From Owenia fusiformis (lineage: Eukaryota; Annelida; Polychaeta; Sabellida; Oweniidae), in the NCBI GenBank assembly GCA_903813345.2, contig CAIIXF020000001.1:43245366-43309365 (forward strand): a DNA stretch of 64,000 nt. Direction: 5' to 3'. Under the pieces are notes generated by a model that saw nothing but the letters and a program-made list of their open reading frames with translations, had not been told where the DNA came from and ran no database searches. Both the position numbers and the translations under genes were made by a program. Of this stretch, positions 45,011-60,000 are shown one piece after another. Position 1 is the stretch's first letter; the number at the start of each line of letters is the position of its first letter.

Positions 45011-48000
45011 ATGGCTGCAAATGTGAGACAGAGGACCGTTCATGGACAGTCAAAAAACGTTGAAAATAATCACTTTTTCGATGCTGATCTAGACAAAACT
45101 AACGGTCGAGAGAGGAGATATCTCAAGGAATATATATGGCTAATAGTTTTCTTATTTGTAGGCTCATGTTTTGCAATAATTCACTTTGAGGACAACCGTT
45201 TCCCTGAAGCCAAAACTGTTGCCAATGCAAACCCTGAGGATTTTGTTGAGGAAAGGGCAAGACAGTATCTCCTTAGTTTAACAGACTTAGGTCCAAGACC
45301 TGTAGGTAGCCATGCAAACGAAGTATTGGCACCTAAAATACTTCTTGAACATCTTCATCAAATTAAATCAAGATTATCTCCAGCCAGTGAACTGGAAATA
45401 GATGTTCAAAATGTAACAGGCTCGTTTACGCTTAAATTTCTGGGGGAATTCTCCAGCTATTACGAAAATGTGAACAATGTCCTTGCAAAACTTGGCCCTA
45501 AGGGAGGATCACAGCACAGTCTACTTGTCAACTGTCATTATGATTCTGTGATAGACAGTCCAGGTAAGTTGGGATAAGAACAGATCTACTCTAATGCACA
45601 TACGATTAAGTGCAGGATTCCGTCTGGTACAACCGGGACAATGTTAGATATTGTAACAAGTTTTGTAATAACACATACAATGTTAAATAATGTAACAATG
45701 TCTGGTACAACCGTGATAATGTCATAAATTGTAACATGTTCTTTAACAACACATACTATGTTAAACAATGTAACAATGTCTTGTACAACCGTGACACAAT
45801 GTTAAAAACTGAAACACATTTTGTAACAAACAGATACAATGTTCAATAATGTGACACTGACAATGGCTGGTACAACCGTGACAATGTTAAATAATGTTGT
45901 CTCATGCATAGCTACGGTTGTGGCAGAAAATTATAACGTGCCACAGTTGCACCAGATCCTATCTGCAGAATTTGTTAACATTGCCACCGTTGTACCAGAC
46001 TGAATCTTGCATTTGATCATGTCTCCTCTAATCCCCAGCATTACAACAGATCTGCTCTTAAATGCCAGGTGTAAGAACAGCTCTACTCTAATGCCTGGCA
46101 TAAGAATAGATCTACTCGTATGCTCGGCATAAGAATTAAACTTATTTTGCCCAAACCTTATGTTTGCTGATGTCTGAGTAAAAGTTAGACGGTGAACACC
46201 GCCTCTAATGCGTTGGATTGTCGTAAGGACTTGCGATCCTCAGAGACCCAGAGGGTGCATGAATGCACCTAAGTAAAAGTAGGAATCCAAGTTCAAATGT
46301 TGGGGTTTATTTTGGGGTTTGATATAAATCAAGAAATGGTACAACATTATTAAGCCCATAGCCAGCTCGAAACTCTCCCTCTGGCCAAAAATGTGTTTAA
46401 AATTATACCATTTCGAGCACTTCAAGTGATTTTAATCAATTTCAAATTTGAACCCCCTGGAATTTTTTTAAAACTGAACCCCACCCCTTGGCAAAAACTG
46501 ACTTGCTAATCATTTTATCATATCTTATCTTGATGGATCCGTCTAAAGACAACTTTGTATAGACAAGTAATAAACCTATAGCATAGAGATTACTTTGTAA
46601 TATAATTAAGCCAGAGTATTAATTACTTGTCAATTGGTACATGGTGGTAAGGATGAGATAATTATTTGCGTTTATTATGATTTTTTGTTCATGCATCTGA
46701 TTCTTTCTGATATGACCATGAATATATTGCAAGGAAGTTATAACAAATCTGGCTCCAATAAATTTAGATTAACAATTTGAACTAGTCACCAACTTGATAT
46801 TTAGTGATTTGTATAATGACATTTTGTTATTTAAGGTGCAAGTGATGATGCTATTAGTTGCGCCCTCATGATGGAAGCCCTCAACGTTCTAGCCACTAGG
46901 CCCTATGCCCTACCCCACAATGTTATCTTTATATTCAACGGGGCTGAAGAAAATATTCTACAGGTAACATTGTACATTCCATTTATTATCACAAGAAATG
47001 TTTCGTGCAATTAAAATTAGTGAATCTTGCAGGGGAAAAATCTAAGCTTGAAGAAATTGTTCATGTAGAAAGTAAATTAATTGCCTTTTAAAATTGAAAA
47101 TGGTGCAAGTATTGTTTTCGGTTTTAAAACTTGTACTGGTCAAGTGAGGAATTTTTAAGTAATTATAAAATCAGTTTGATAGTCAAAGTCAAGGATAGAG
47201 ACTAAATTCAAACCATCATTTTTTAAAGGAACTAGTTCAAGAAGGTTTCATGAAGAATGTATTCTTATGTTTTGAGCCCAAATCCTCATGAATGAAATAA
47301 CTTGCAATTAAAACTGAATATTTACTGAGTTTTAGTTGTCATACTATGCTAGAGTGTACAATAACATATGTGCCTGTTACTAAAGACATTAAACTCTACG
47401 GTTGTATTTGTTTACTGATTCTGTTAAAATATAGGATTTTGTCTTACATTATTGATGACGTTCAATCTAATATTACACACAGTATAGTCATAATCAGTGA
47501 TAAGTACTTAATACTCATTTAGATTAGGTACCAAAGGTTCATGCATCAATCTAGATACTCTAAAACACACACACCTTCATACCTTGCAAATTTTACATAT
47601 GTGATTATTATATATTATTATGGTTCATCTACTTCATTTCAACTATTTTTATCACAAGTGCTATATTGTTTTGGCCTTGCGCATATACCTTCTGTTCTTT
47701 GCCTCAGCATGGATTATGTTAGAATCAAAATGGTGTATGCATCTGTCTGCATATGTGGGTGCCATAATAATCTTGTTAAATAACATTTTAAATAAATGTT
47801 TTATTAGTCTTGTACTACATTATTCCTCTCCCCAAAATCTGTTTCTCCTGAGATCCTGGACCTGTGTTGAAGGATAATCAGACCAAAATTGGTGAAAATA
47901 TGCCTATTTTTCATGATTTTTCTCATTTTCAAATGTGTGCAAATGAATTCTCAGGTGGGTGCTAGGCTAATATCAGAATCTCAGTTGGGTGCTGCACCCA

Positions 48001-51000
48001 CTTGCCTTAATACTGGGGAGATCACTGCTTATTAATGAACTGAAAATAAAATACTCTAAACTGAATGGCTTAGACACACTTGGCATATTTGTATCTTTTT
48101 TTAGATAATATCAAGTAAGGAAATTATTTACCATTGACAGGTTCCTATATTTTCTTTTCATTGATAATCTATTATTTTATCCAAGACAGAACTGTGAATA
48201 TTATATAGACATTTTATTTAACAATCAATACACCAGCATATTTGCTTTGAGTGCTTTATTGACTAGTTAATCAATATAAAGCTCTACAATAAAGCTTGTT
48301 CCAACTTATTGTTATACCTGTTAGGGTAAATATCAGATATCATTAGATAGACTTTAGATAAAGTGGGGTGTGTTAAGGGGTGTGTTGTAGGGTAATACTT
48401 TGGACCAGGAAGTTGTCTGAACTGGAACTGATTGGCTGAGTTGTTAAAGAAAATACAAGTGGTCCATATAATTACTGGTTAAAGTGCAAATCTAAAAAAT
48501 ACACTTTCTATCAAATATCAATAATTAACTCTGTGAGCTACCACATATCCCCATTATTTTAGTTATACACAGATTTTGTTCTTACTGTTTTGATATGATG
48601 TAGTAATGCTTTTGTTTATCGACATTGTAAAAATACAGTGTCCAGGCAGGATTTAATGGACAATTGATGAGATTCAAATATTCAAATTAATTTCTGAGTA
48701 CATTCTTAAATACTGATGACTGCCTATATATTGAATTAACTCCATATGTTTTCACATTTTTACAATGTGTTCCTGTTATTTATAGGTTGCGCTTTTTGAG
48801 TAGGTTTTATAAAGTTCAAAGTCAAACAAAATCAATTATATGATCTGCTACTCATTTCTAATAGACTAAATGCGAGTAGAAATAATTTTGATTTATGTCA
48901 TTAAGTATTCAAAATTCAGTCAAAGTGATGTCATATTTGAAATCTACATGTAAAAGTACATCTAGAAATATAGTTTTGAAAATCGTTTATCAACTTTGAA
49001 AATTTAATTTCTTTGAAAATGTGACTTTTAGTTTGGGTTGATTCCCCATAGACCCTATGTTACAAAATCTTAAAAAGTGAAATATCTTTTCTTGTATTGG
49101 ACAGATAATATTTTATTTTACAGGACATATTTTAATTTGCACAACTATTAGATACATAAGGGTAATGTGAAAATTGAACCACTAAAACAATTGTAATTTA
49201 AGTTAAAGGGAACTTTCTACTATACCCGCCATGTTATCTGACCCAAATGAGCCACCTGGTGGTGAAACTTGTAACAACCTACTCGCATATGCGTTATATA
49301 AAAAGTATTATTACAATATTTGTTTTGCAGGAAAAGCTGCATTTGTATTTCACTTTGCTTAAAATAACTTTGTCTCCAGGCCAGTCATGGATTCATCACT
49401 CAGCACCCCTGGGCTAAATCTGTCCGTGCATTCTACAACCTCGAAGCAGCTGGGGCGGGAGGACGAGAACTAGTCTTTCAGACAGGTTTGTTAATATTTC
49501 ATTGTATGAAAGAACAAGCTGGTTCATGATATGCAATATCTGCTTTTATATTTGAGTATTTAAGTAAAGTATATTCTGAAAAATTGTCTTAAGAATTTGA
49601 AATTTTTAGTATTTGAAAATTCCAACTTTACAACTTTTCCTGGGGGAGTTCCATGAGAAATATGTCAGAGTGTAAAACATCTCGAAACAAAGATAGCATG
49701 TATTTAAAACAATCATAACAAGAACATTTTCACATATTTAAAATAATCATAACAAGAACATTTTCACATATATAAAACAATCATAACAAGAACATTTTCA
49801 CATATTTAAAACAATCATAACAAGAACATTTTCACATATTTAAAACAATCATAACAAGAACATTTTCACATATTTAAAGCTGGACTTCGCTCCGAAACGC
49901 AATCTTGGGTTGTTTCGGGGGTGAACTTTATCATTTTGAGCTTAATGAAAGATTATAGAATGATGAACAAATGGGGCAAATCTTGTGTAGAAATACTTAC
50001 GATAAATGTGTCATTTCAAAGATTTTTCATTGAATTGATTCGATCGGAGCCGGCGATATGATTTTGGAAAGGTTTCTAAATGAAGAACGTGACGTCACTT
50101 CCGAATCATAGCATTCAAAATAAGTAGCGTTTAATTACTTCCACCATTCATAATAACACGGTGGTCTAGCGGTAGAATCCTTGCTTAGCACGCGGGAGGC
50201 CCGGGTTCGAATCCCGCATTCGCCTTTTTATTTTTTTAACTAAATGATTGTTCTTTGATATTACACAGAAAAAAACAATTTTTATTTACATAAACTTTGT
50301 ATTAGAACTTGAAAATGTAAAAACAATATATGTCAACATATTGCGTTTTGGAGCGATGTGCAGGTTTAAAACAATCATAACAAGAACATTTTCACATATT
50401 TAAAACAATCATAACAAGAACATTTTCACATATTTAAAACAATCATAACAAGAACATTTTCACATATTTAAAACAATCATTCCATATTTTTATTAATCAT
50501 TGTTAGTTGAATTATTTACTTTTTTATTGCTGTATATTCAGGTCCGGAACATCCTTGGTTGATTCAGACGTATGCACAGTCAGCAAAATATCCATTTGCT
50601 TCCATATTTGGTCAGGAAGTATTCGAGAGTGGACTTATTCCATCAGATACAGATTTTAGGATATACCGTGACTATGGAGGTGTTCCAGGTACTTTTTCAT
50701 CTGAATGATTATTTTATTCCACAAAATAAATGGTATATCATGAAAAAAACTGCAAGTTATCTTCAAATTCAGTTTACCCAATCACATTGCTAACATAATA
50801 TTTTGATTTCGTTAATTAGGTATTGATGTAGCCTATGTGTCCAATGGTTATGTCTACCACACCAAGTATGATGACCCAGATAGAATTCCACCAGGCTGCA
50901 TGCAGAGAGGAGGTAACTAGAAATACTTAAACAACTGTATAAGTAGGAATACAATATTCCAATGTATAAGGAGGTTATTCCTAGGGAGAGGCTGTATATG

Positions 51001-54000
51001 GGTTTTATCATGAAGGATGATATCTGACTAAGGGAAAGATATCAAATCCTGAAGGATAAAACCAAATTAACATCTAGATGGGAGTATGAATTTTTGTCCC
51101 ATTGAAAAAGCTCATGACAAAAAATGTTTAGAATGTACAGAAGGTGGGTGTGAGATGGGTTTGTAATTTCATCATGGTTTGACCCTCCCTATATCTAAAA
51201 AAAATTTTATTTGTCTTTCACTTAAAGGGTTCCGATTAGCATCCCGTATAAAAACAATATGGCGGCTCCAGGCGAATCAACTGGATCAGTCCATTTTTAA
51301 GAAATAAGGGGAGTTCTGTAAAATCCAGTTTATTGAAATTTTCTTTGAGATAAAGTAATCCGTTTATAATGATTTTGAAAACGTTATCCAAAGAGTGATT
51401 GCGTTCAAATAATACATGTACAACAGCCAATATAAATTCTTGTATTATAAACCGGTTTGTCTTGCTTTGTTTCATTTGTAGGATATTTCATATGCCAAGC
51501 TGTGTGCTATTACGTTATGGGGAAATTTAGATGCCAATTTTTCCTTATTATATAGCCTTGCCCAAGTCGGTATTTTTTACTTATCTGATCTTGAATTATT
51601 ACCGCCTTGTACAATCCAATACATCTCCGCTGTTATTATGCTGAAATATTCAACGGTTTCGAGATTTCCATAATACCTACGCTATCAGGGGTATCGCGAA
51701 ACCTTATTGATTGACAGATATCGCGTGGACACGACGTGTGACTTCAGGCTGAATGACCAATCAAAACGTTATTAGGTTGAGCTGCATAAACAAAACAAAC
51801 TTCCCATCTACGACTTGAAATTCAATGATCTGATCGAGTGTTTCTTTAGAGTTACAATATATTATGTAATTAAATGTACATTGTAAGGTAAGAGTCATTA
51901 ATATAAATTAAATCATGCGATTCAATGTTGATTTAAAACTGATTTCGCGATGAAAATGCACGAATGGCCTAGTTCAATGTAGCGGGTCATGTTGTCGTCG
52001 ATCGGTGATTGAATCTCAGCCTACATGTTCAGCGATCGTTTCAACGTTTATTGTTGAAATCTTCTCACCTTTGGTTATCCGATCGATGCCCCGGCATCCA
52101 CTAAACTCTCATTGATATTTATCTGATAAAATATTTGTATTTTCATGATGAATTCGTGCTCAGATTCGTGCAAGATTTGTTCGTGAAAAGTCCCGGTGAA
52201 AAGTGTACTTGTTTTTGACCGTGCATAACGATGAGCTAACGCTACAGGGCCGTCGTTGATTGGTCAAATTTTACCGACATCAACAAACTGTCGGTAAAGC
52301 ACGTGGCTTTCTCTTTGGTACAAGGCGGTCATAATAGAAATCAAGATTAGTAAAAGAGACCGACTTGGGCAAGGCTACTTATTATACACAAATAGAAGAT
52401 CCTGAAACTTCACCCATAAATGTGGAATTGATTTGTCAAAATAAAAATCACCCTTTTATAAATGTGTGACGATCTATAATATACTTATGCTATATAACAG
52501 TTAGAGGTGTTGACACAACGACCTCGAACCTGTGAACCCTTGAGTATTATTCCGGGATCGGGCCTTTTATACTAAACGGTGAGCAACACCAGAAACGAGC
52601 GTTCGATTTGCTAAACGATATGCGTCACCCTTTAAATATTTAAAAAATCAACATTTCGCTAACGACTGTCACATTATTTCAGGTGAAAATTTGCTGTCAA
52701 GTATCAAGGCTCTTGCCTCCTCTCCATATTTGGCAGAACCTGGTGAATATCGTCATGGAACAATGGTGTTCTTTGATTTCATTGGTTATTTCCTGGTGTT
52801 GTATCCTGAGAGAATGGGAATCATCCTCAACAGTATGACAGTCCTGGTTGTCTTCATAGGGATACTCAGGAAAGTAGTGGGAAGAGACAAGATGCAACAA
52901 CAGGGTATGTAACATGTGCACGAGTTATTACATTGATATTTTAACATGCACATTGACATTTTAACATGCACATTGATATTTTAACATGCACATTGATAGT
53001 TTAGCATGTACATCAATATTATAACATGCAAAATCATATTTTAACCTTAGTAATACCCAGACTAAATAAAATGTATCATAAACTAATAACTGATAAATAT
53101 AATTGGTTAAATATTATTTGGATCCAGAGAATATGAAAACATAAGGTTACACTTGTTTCAATTAAATTGCAATTCAATTAGTAATCATTAAAGTCATAAA
53201 AATTGCATGTACTTTCTATTTTCAGGATTCCAAGGATCACTTTATATTAAACATTTGATGATAGCTGCTGGATTCTTGCTGTTTAACTGGACCTTAGTGA
53301 TCTTGACGTCTTTAGCTTTGGGCTTCTTCATGTATACAGTGGGTCGCCCCATGTGCTGGTTTTCCCACCATTTGTTCATGGTACCCATGTATGTAGTACC
53401 AGGAGTTCTGCTCTCCCTCACTCTACATAGCTTTATAAAGGAGAAGTTTTATAAGGTGCACTGGTTTGTCATATGTTTTTCATTTAACAAACTCTCAGTT
53501 GTTGTTTTTTTTATTAAGAATTGTAATTTATTTTGATTAATTTTCTCAAAGCTAAATCAAAACCACAATATTTTGTTTTACTCACATGTTCAAAATATTA
53601 TGAAATGATAATTAGAAGTATCAATAAGTTCCATAAAGAACCATAAAGTTCCATATGGTATTTATAATGAAAAGGTAAATGTAACCATTCAAGTTCAATT
53701 TGCTTTTCAGAATGTATTCGATTTATACAATGTTGAGAGGGTTTACTTTGATGCACACATCTGCATGGTATCCCTCCTACTTGGCTTTATGACATACAAG
53801 GGAGTCTGTTCTGCTGTTATTGTGCTAGTCTGGGTCCTGTTCCCATTATGTATCAGGGACAGGGGGTGTCAGTTTCTCAATGTTAAATTATCAGGTCAGT
53901 ACGTCTTATTTTTATGAATAATTTTACTCACTCTATGTTATTACATTTGTATATTGTTTAATATGAATGGATTTAGATTCAGTCATTTTTCTGTGTAATT

Positions 54001-57000
54001 AAATTTTGTCATCTTTTATTCTACATTGTATTCCTATGATACTGTTCTATTTTTGTCTTAGAAAACGATTGCAATTTAAATGGGTAATTCCAGGTAATCC
54101 AACAAAATTGCTCACAGTTCATCTAGTCTCATTGGCATTCCCTAGTCTGATAGGAATGTACCCTATATACGGGGTAACTGAAATGTTTGTGCCTGTCATG
54201 GGGAGGGTAGGCACTGAGGCCATCCCAGATGTCTTCATCGCAGGCCTTATGGCAGTATCAGTTGTATCACATATGGGATACCATGTAAGTGTATTAAAAT
54301 TGTAGTCTCAGTAGTTTTTCTAGTCAACATGTTTTATTATCCCACCGAACGAAGTTCGAGGATATAGAAAAGGCGTCCATCCATTTGTCCATCCGTCTGT
54401 CCATCCGTTCGTCTGTCTGTCTGTCCGGGCGATAACTCAAATATCGGTTGACGAATTTAATTCAAATTTTATAGGCTTATGCCTTATGGGTATAGGACCT
54501 CTGCTCAAGAAGGAATTTTCAATATAGCCACTCAATTCAAAATGACCGCCAATCTTTGATAACTCAAACTCTCGTTGACGGATTTGGTTCAAATTTTATA
54601 TGCTGATGCCTAGGGACAAAGGAGCTATGTTGTTCTAGAAAGATTTTTAAAATGGCGCCTGAATTTCAAAATGGCTGCCATTTTTCATAAAAAAAGAAAT
54701 GCTAGTTAATGAAACTCAAATGCTTATTGAAGGTTTGGTTTACATTTTATATGTTGATGCCTAGGGACAAACAAGCTCTGCTCAAGAATTTTCAAGATAG
54801 CCACTAATAATCAAAATATGTTTCGTGGGATTTGCTACTCCTTGGAGTTGCTGTTTTTCTAGTTTTAGTTCTTTATCCTCATTTTATTTTACTTGTGGTC
54901 ATACAAATGAAGCCTCAATTCATATAATATTTTCCTGTCTTCTTATCCTAAACTATTGCTGTTGCAATTTGAAAAGCTACTTTGTAATCTCAATGTTGGA
55001 TATAGGAACATGTGGCCTTAAATGTATTCATATAAATCCTCTCATGTGAAATTTTTCTTTTGCAATAAAGCAATGTCAATATGAAAAGATAGAATAAACT
55101 TTCCATAGAGGTAGTGACATTTTTTCATGAAATCCCTTTCCTGAACTTACAGGTGTCCTTGACTTGGTGACCTTGACATGTGCCATTTATGTATTCCAAA
55201 TTTTCTCTTTGAATAATGTTATGTTAATTCCTGGCGTGTTAACCAATATCATACCTTGTTATTTCACATCAAGATAAAGAAAGATGTAAGGAATATGCTT
55301 ACATCGATTAAAACATCACAACGACGTGTTATATTCAAAAACTAACTAGAGAGAATTTGCGCAAACGAAGGTGGTACGGAAGAGACTTAATTCGTCTGTC
55401 ATCGCTAAAGCTCTCGGGGTTTCCCTCCTCTTATGTAATCCCTTTCCTGAACTTATAGGTGACCTTGACCTGTTCTATTTATGTTTTGCAGATTGGGTTG
55501 ATCTATATTACTGAGAATCTCTCTACTTTACGCAGAGGGCTGTTAGCAATTTTTCTATTTTTCCTTGCCCTGATGCTGTTTACACCATTAGGCTTTCCAT
55601 ATCGTGCCAATGAGCAATTTCCAACTAAACAACGATCCATTCTTCATGTGAGTAAACTCTTTATTATCTCTGTATAAAATCAAATATAATGTTAGATTAA
55701 TTCATTTGATGTTAATTAAGTGTTGATTTCTATTTTCTATCACGTTTTATTATAATCCACAGTATGGATGAACCCAATTATTTGTCAGTCATTACTGAAG
55801 TACTAAAATAAATTATTGTTCATTTTTTCCCCATCAAACAATTACATTAATTTTGTTATGCAAATACAGTGTACATGGTCTTTCAAGAGAAAGCCTATTG
55901 TTAATTTTTCGCACCCTAGTGGTACAGTATCAAGTTCCATATTGTATTTTAATGTCATCATAAAATTTGTCTTATAGCATATAGATAGACGCATCCATAA
56001 TTTAGAAGGCCAAATCACCAAAGAAGATTCAGGGATCTGGCTGATTCCATTTGACCAGTATTCTATAGAACCATTAAAGCAGGCTAATGTCTCTGCTTTA
56101 CAAAATGTAACCCCCCTAGAATGCTCAGGTCCCTATTGTGGTGTACCATACTATTTCCCTATGTTAATGTTAATGAGGTAAGAAACAACATGAAAGTCAT
56201 ATGTATGCAATATGCCTATCCAGTAAATATATCTTCTTTTGCTGGTTGTATAAGGGGTATTGTATTTTGTACAAGGTCACCTCTAAGTAATGTATTCCCC
56301 AGGGAGGAGGGAGCTTGCCAGTATTATTGCCCATGTTGTTTTCAAAATATGGTATTAGGGCACTGTAGTACTGCTCTCTAACTGCAATCACAAAATAGAT
56401 TACTCAGGTATATGTACTCGGAGACTTCCCCCTCACTAAAGGCACGAAACTCTCTAGAAATTCTTTTATCCCATATACTCTGTATATAATTCTTTATCCC
56501 ATATACTTACATAGATACCCTCTAAATTCAAAATGAGTGACATATTTCCTGGATTGGCCTGTATATTGCATTATTACTTGTTTTGTCATGATATCCCTAT
56601 CTGTACATGTACAGTATATATGGTACAATTATCTCCTCCCTCAGTTTATGATGCCATCCATAGTCCAAACCTACATCAGCGTCGATATTGTTAAATACAA
56701 TGGCATGCATATTGAATGTTGTCAAAATGTATGGTTCCAGCATACTGATCGGAGATTCCATGATATACACGGCCGATTAAAGCATGTAGATTCTGGCCTC
56801 TGGTATATTCCATTTGACAATTATGGCATTTCACCAATGCGTTCTGAAGTCCCTGCATTCGAAAATATCCAACCCACAGAATGCACAAATAATGCATATT
56901 GTGGGTGGCCTTACATATTCCCAATTCACAGCATGTTTAGGTTGGTATGGTAACATCAGGTGGCTGAAAATCAACATGTCCTGTTAATAACACCGTCCTG

Positions 57001-60000
57001 TTGATAAATCCACTGAATTTTCGAAATCATTATCCCATCGAACGAAGTTCGGAGGGATATAGGGAACGCCTCCGTCCGTCCGTCCGTCCGTCCGTCCGTC
57101 CGTACGTACGTCCGTACGTACGTCCGTCCGTCCGTCCGTCTGTCCGTCCGTCCGTCCGTCCGTCCGGGCAATAACTCAAATACCGTTGGCCCGATTTTGT
57201 TCATATTTTGTACACATATACCCTATGGGGGTAGAAGTTCTGCTCGAAAGCCGATTTTCAAAATGGCCGCTCATTTCAAAATGGCGGCCATTTTAGTGTC
57301 GATTTTACAGTAATTTAGGTGCAATATGTAAAACTGTAATAGCAATATGTTTTAAATTTAAAAAAATTATAAAGGACATTAATAATGCTACAAATGTAGA
57401 TATTAAAGAAGCACATGGCAGCCATCTTGAAAAATGGCGGCCTTTACTCGTCATTTTACGATTTTTACTATAACTCGAAAAGTAGTGGAGCGATTTTGTT
57501 CATATTTGGTATGTGAATACTATAAGCATGGCACACTGTCCTATGACACTTTTGGTAGAAGGCGGCCATTTTGAAAAAAATTTTGAAAAATGGCCGCCAT
57601 TTTAACGTATTTTGCTATAACTCGAAAAGTAGTGGAGCGATTTTGTTCATATTTGGTATGTGAATACTATAAGCATGGCACACTGTCCTATGACACTTTT
57701 GGTAGAAGGCGGCCATTTTGAAAAATTTTTTGAAAAATGGCCGCCATTCTAACGTATTTTACTATAACTCAAAAAGTAGTTGAGCGATTTTGTTCATATT
57801 TGGTATGTGAATACAATAAGCATGTCACACTGTCTATTTCTAATGACACTTTTGGTAGAAGGTGGCCATTTTGAAAAATGGCCGCCATTTTAACGTATTT
57901 TACTATAACTCGAAAAGTAGTGGAGCGATTTTGTTCATATTTGATATGTGAATGCTTTAAGCATGGCACATTGTCTAATTAAACTTTGGGGAGTAGTCGG
58001 CCATTTCGAAAAATGGCCACCATTTTTATGTGTGTTATTTTACAAGTACGTGTATGATTTTCAAAAATTTTAGAGGTGGCTACTTAAAAGCATATTATTT
58101 CTTCTGATGACAACTTGGCTAGTGAGCAACCATTTTGAAAATGGTGGCCTTTCTGGTGTGTTGTTTTATGATATTTGCTATTCGTTTGTAAAAATGCCAG
58201 CCATTTCTGTTCGATGGGATTCGCTACGCTTTGGCGTTGCCGTTGTTCTGGTTTGAGTTGAAAAAAGTAAGACATTTCCTCTACTGAAATTTAAATCCAT
58301 ATATATGATATACAGTATATCATATACAACTATTTTAACCTAAGTTTCATCAGTTGCCTATACCCCTCTGAATTTTTTAAATCTGGTTCCCATGCAAAAT
58401 AGAAGAATCTCTCAGAATTGATCAACAGTCGCAAAAATCTCAGAAATGTGGTGCCTTTTTGCTAAAAATTGTTATATACCAGTATATACATGTACTGTTA
58501 ATTATTTAGAAGCAAATTAAATATAATTGCAGCATACTGTATAAGTGGTATTTCATCCGAGTGGTTAATTCGAATGGTCAAATTTCATCATTTTCCTAAT
58601 TTTAATTTTCCTAATTACAAGAAACCTCCCATTTGATAACATTATAAAGACAATATTTCCGACATTTAATTTTCCGAACCTGGCAAAAATTAGGAAATAG
58701 GCTAATTAAATGATTAGGCCAAATTACCACTTATACAGTATTATTGAAAAGCTTTTGTCGCATCAAACATTTTAACTAATGGAGTCCATTTGTAACATTT
58801 AACGATATGTACCACAACATTAAAAATGTGTTTTAATGACATGTTGATTAACAGTGTAAAATGTTGTCAGTTCATTGTGCTTTATATTGTTTATAATGTC
58901 TAGTTGTTGTAAACGTTTGTGAGGACACCTATTACGGATATTCTGTTTGTTTTCAATAAGAAATTAAATGTTATGAAGTAATGTAGAATCCTTCTTAATG
59001 TATTTATCATTAAACACTTATTATCCCAACGAACGAAGTTCGGTAGGGATATAGTGAAGCCCTCCGTCCGTCCGTCAGTCCGTCAGTCAGTCAGTCCGTC
59101 CGTCCGTCCGTCCGGAAGATAACTCAAATATTAGTTGACGGATTTTCTTCATATTTGGTGGAAAGATGTATATTGATGAAACGTTTTACGCAAAAAAAAA
59201 AAATTTTCAAGATGGCCGCCGCTTTAAAAATGACGGGACTTTTTGCAAAAAATCATAAATTTTTCATTATAAACCAAAGTAATTAATTTTATTGTTTGAA
59301 ATTTTGGTAGTATATTCGCAACATCCATCTATTTCACATATATTCCGTGTTTTTCATCCTGACCCCCAGGGGCCGTGTATGGGGGGTCAGGAAAACAGAA
59401 ATTTTCACTAATTTTTAGTTCTTTCTGAAGTATAGCTTTATTATACTCAAATGAAAGGCAATTAAGAGTAGATTGCAAATATTGTATCTTTTTTCTGATT
59501 CGAGCCTCGTAAAATTCAAAATGGCCGTCTAATGTACGATTTCGCAATAATTTTTCGATCCCTTCAAAGTATGGCTATATAATACTCAAATTGAATGAAT
59601 TTTGACAATTATGGTATTATTTTTCAGATTTGTACGTCAGAAAATTCAAAATGGATTTTTTCAAGATGGCCACCGCTTAAAAAAATGACGGGGCTTTTTT
59701 GCAAAAATCATAAATTTTTCATTCTAAACCAAAGTAATTAATATTATTGTTTGAAATTTTGGTAGTATATTCGCAACATCTATCTATTTCACATATATTC
59801 TGTGTTTTCCATCCTGACCCCCAGGGGCCGTATATGGGGGGTCAGGAAAACAGAAATTTTGGCTAATTTTTAGATCTTTCTGAAGTATAGCTTTTTTATA
59901 CTCAAATGAAAGGCAATTAAGAGTAGATTGCAAATATTGTATCTTTTTTCTGATTCATGCCTCGTAAAAGTCAAAATGGCCGTCTAATGTACAATTTCGA

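Larger units (their letters stand above)
49701..50480. repeat. 34-bp minisatellite interrupted by a MITE
   Basis: Unit TTTAAAACAATCATAACAAG + AACATTTTCACATA, about five copies left (49701-49878) and three to four right (50365-50480) of the element at 49879-50364. Units are nearly identical on both sides, so the array existed before the insertion or was homogenised after it. In ERMP1 intron 3. Confidence 0.9.

Noticed and set aside
50155-50224. Functional tRNA (Gly body, AGC anticodon)
   Set aside because: The acceptor stem does not pair and it is inside a transposon; kept only as tRNA-like.
49701-50480. Array of regular 34-bp units as a CRISPR
   Set aside because: Units are head-to-tail with no spacers and lie in an intron of an animal gene; it is a minisatellite.
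56971-57204. 77-codon frame rich in TDGRTDGR
   Set aside because: Translation of the (TCCG)n microsatellite inside a repeat.
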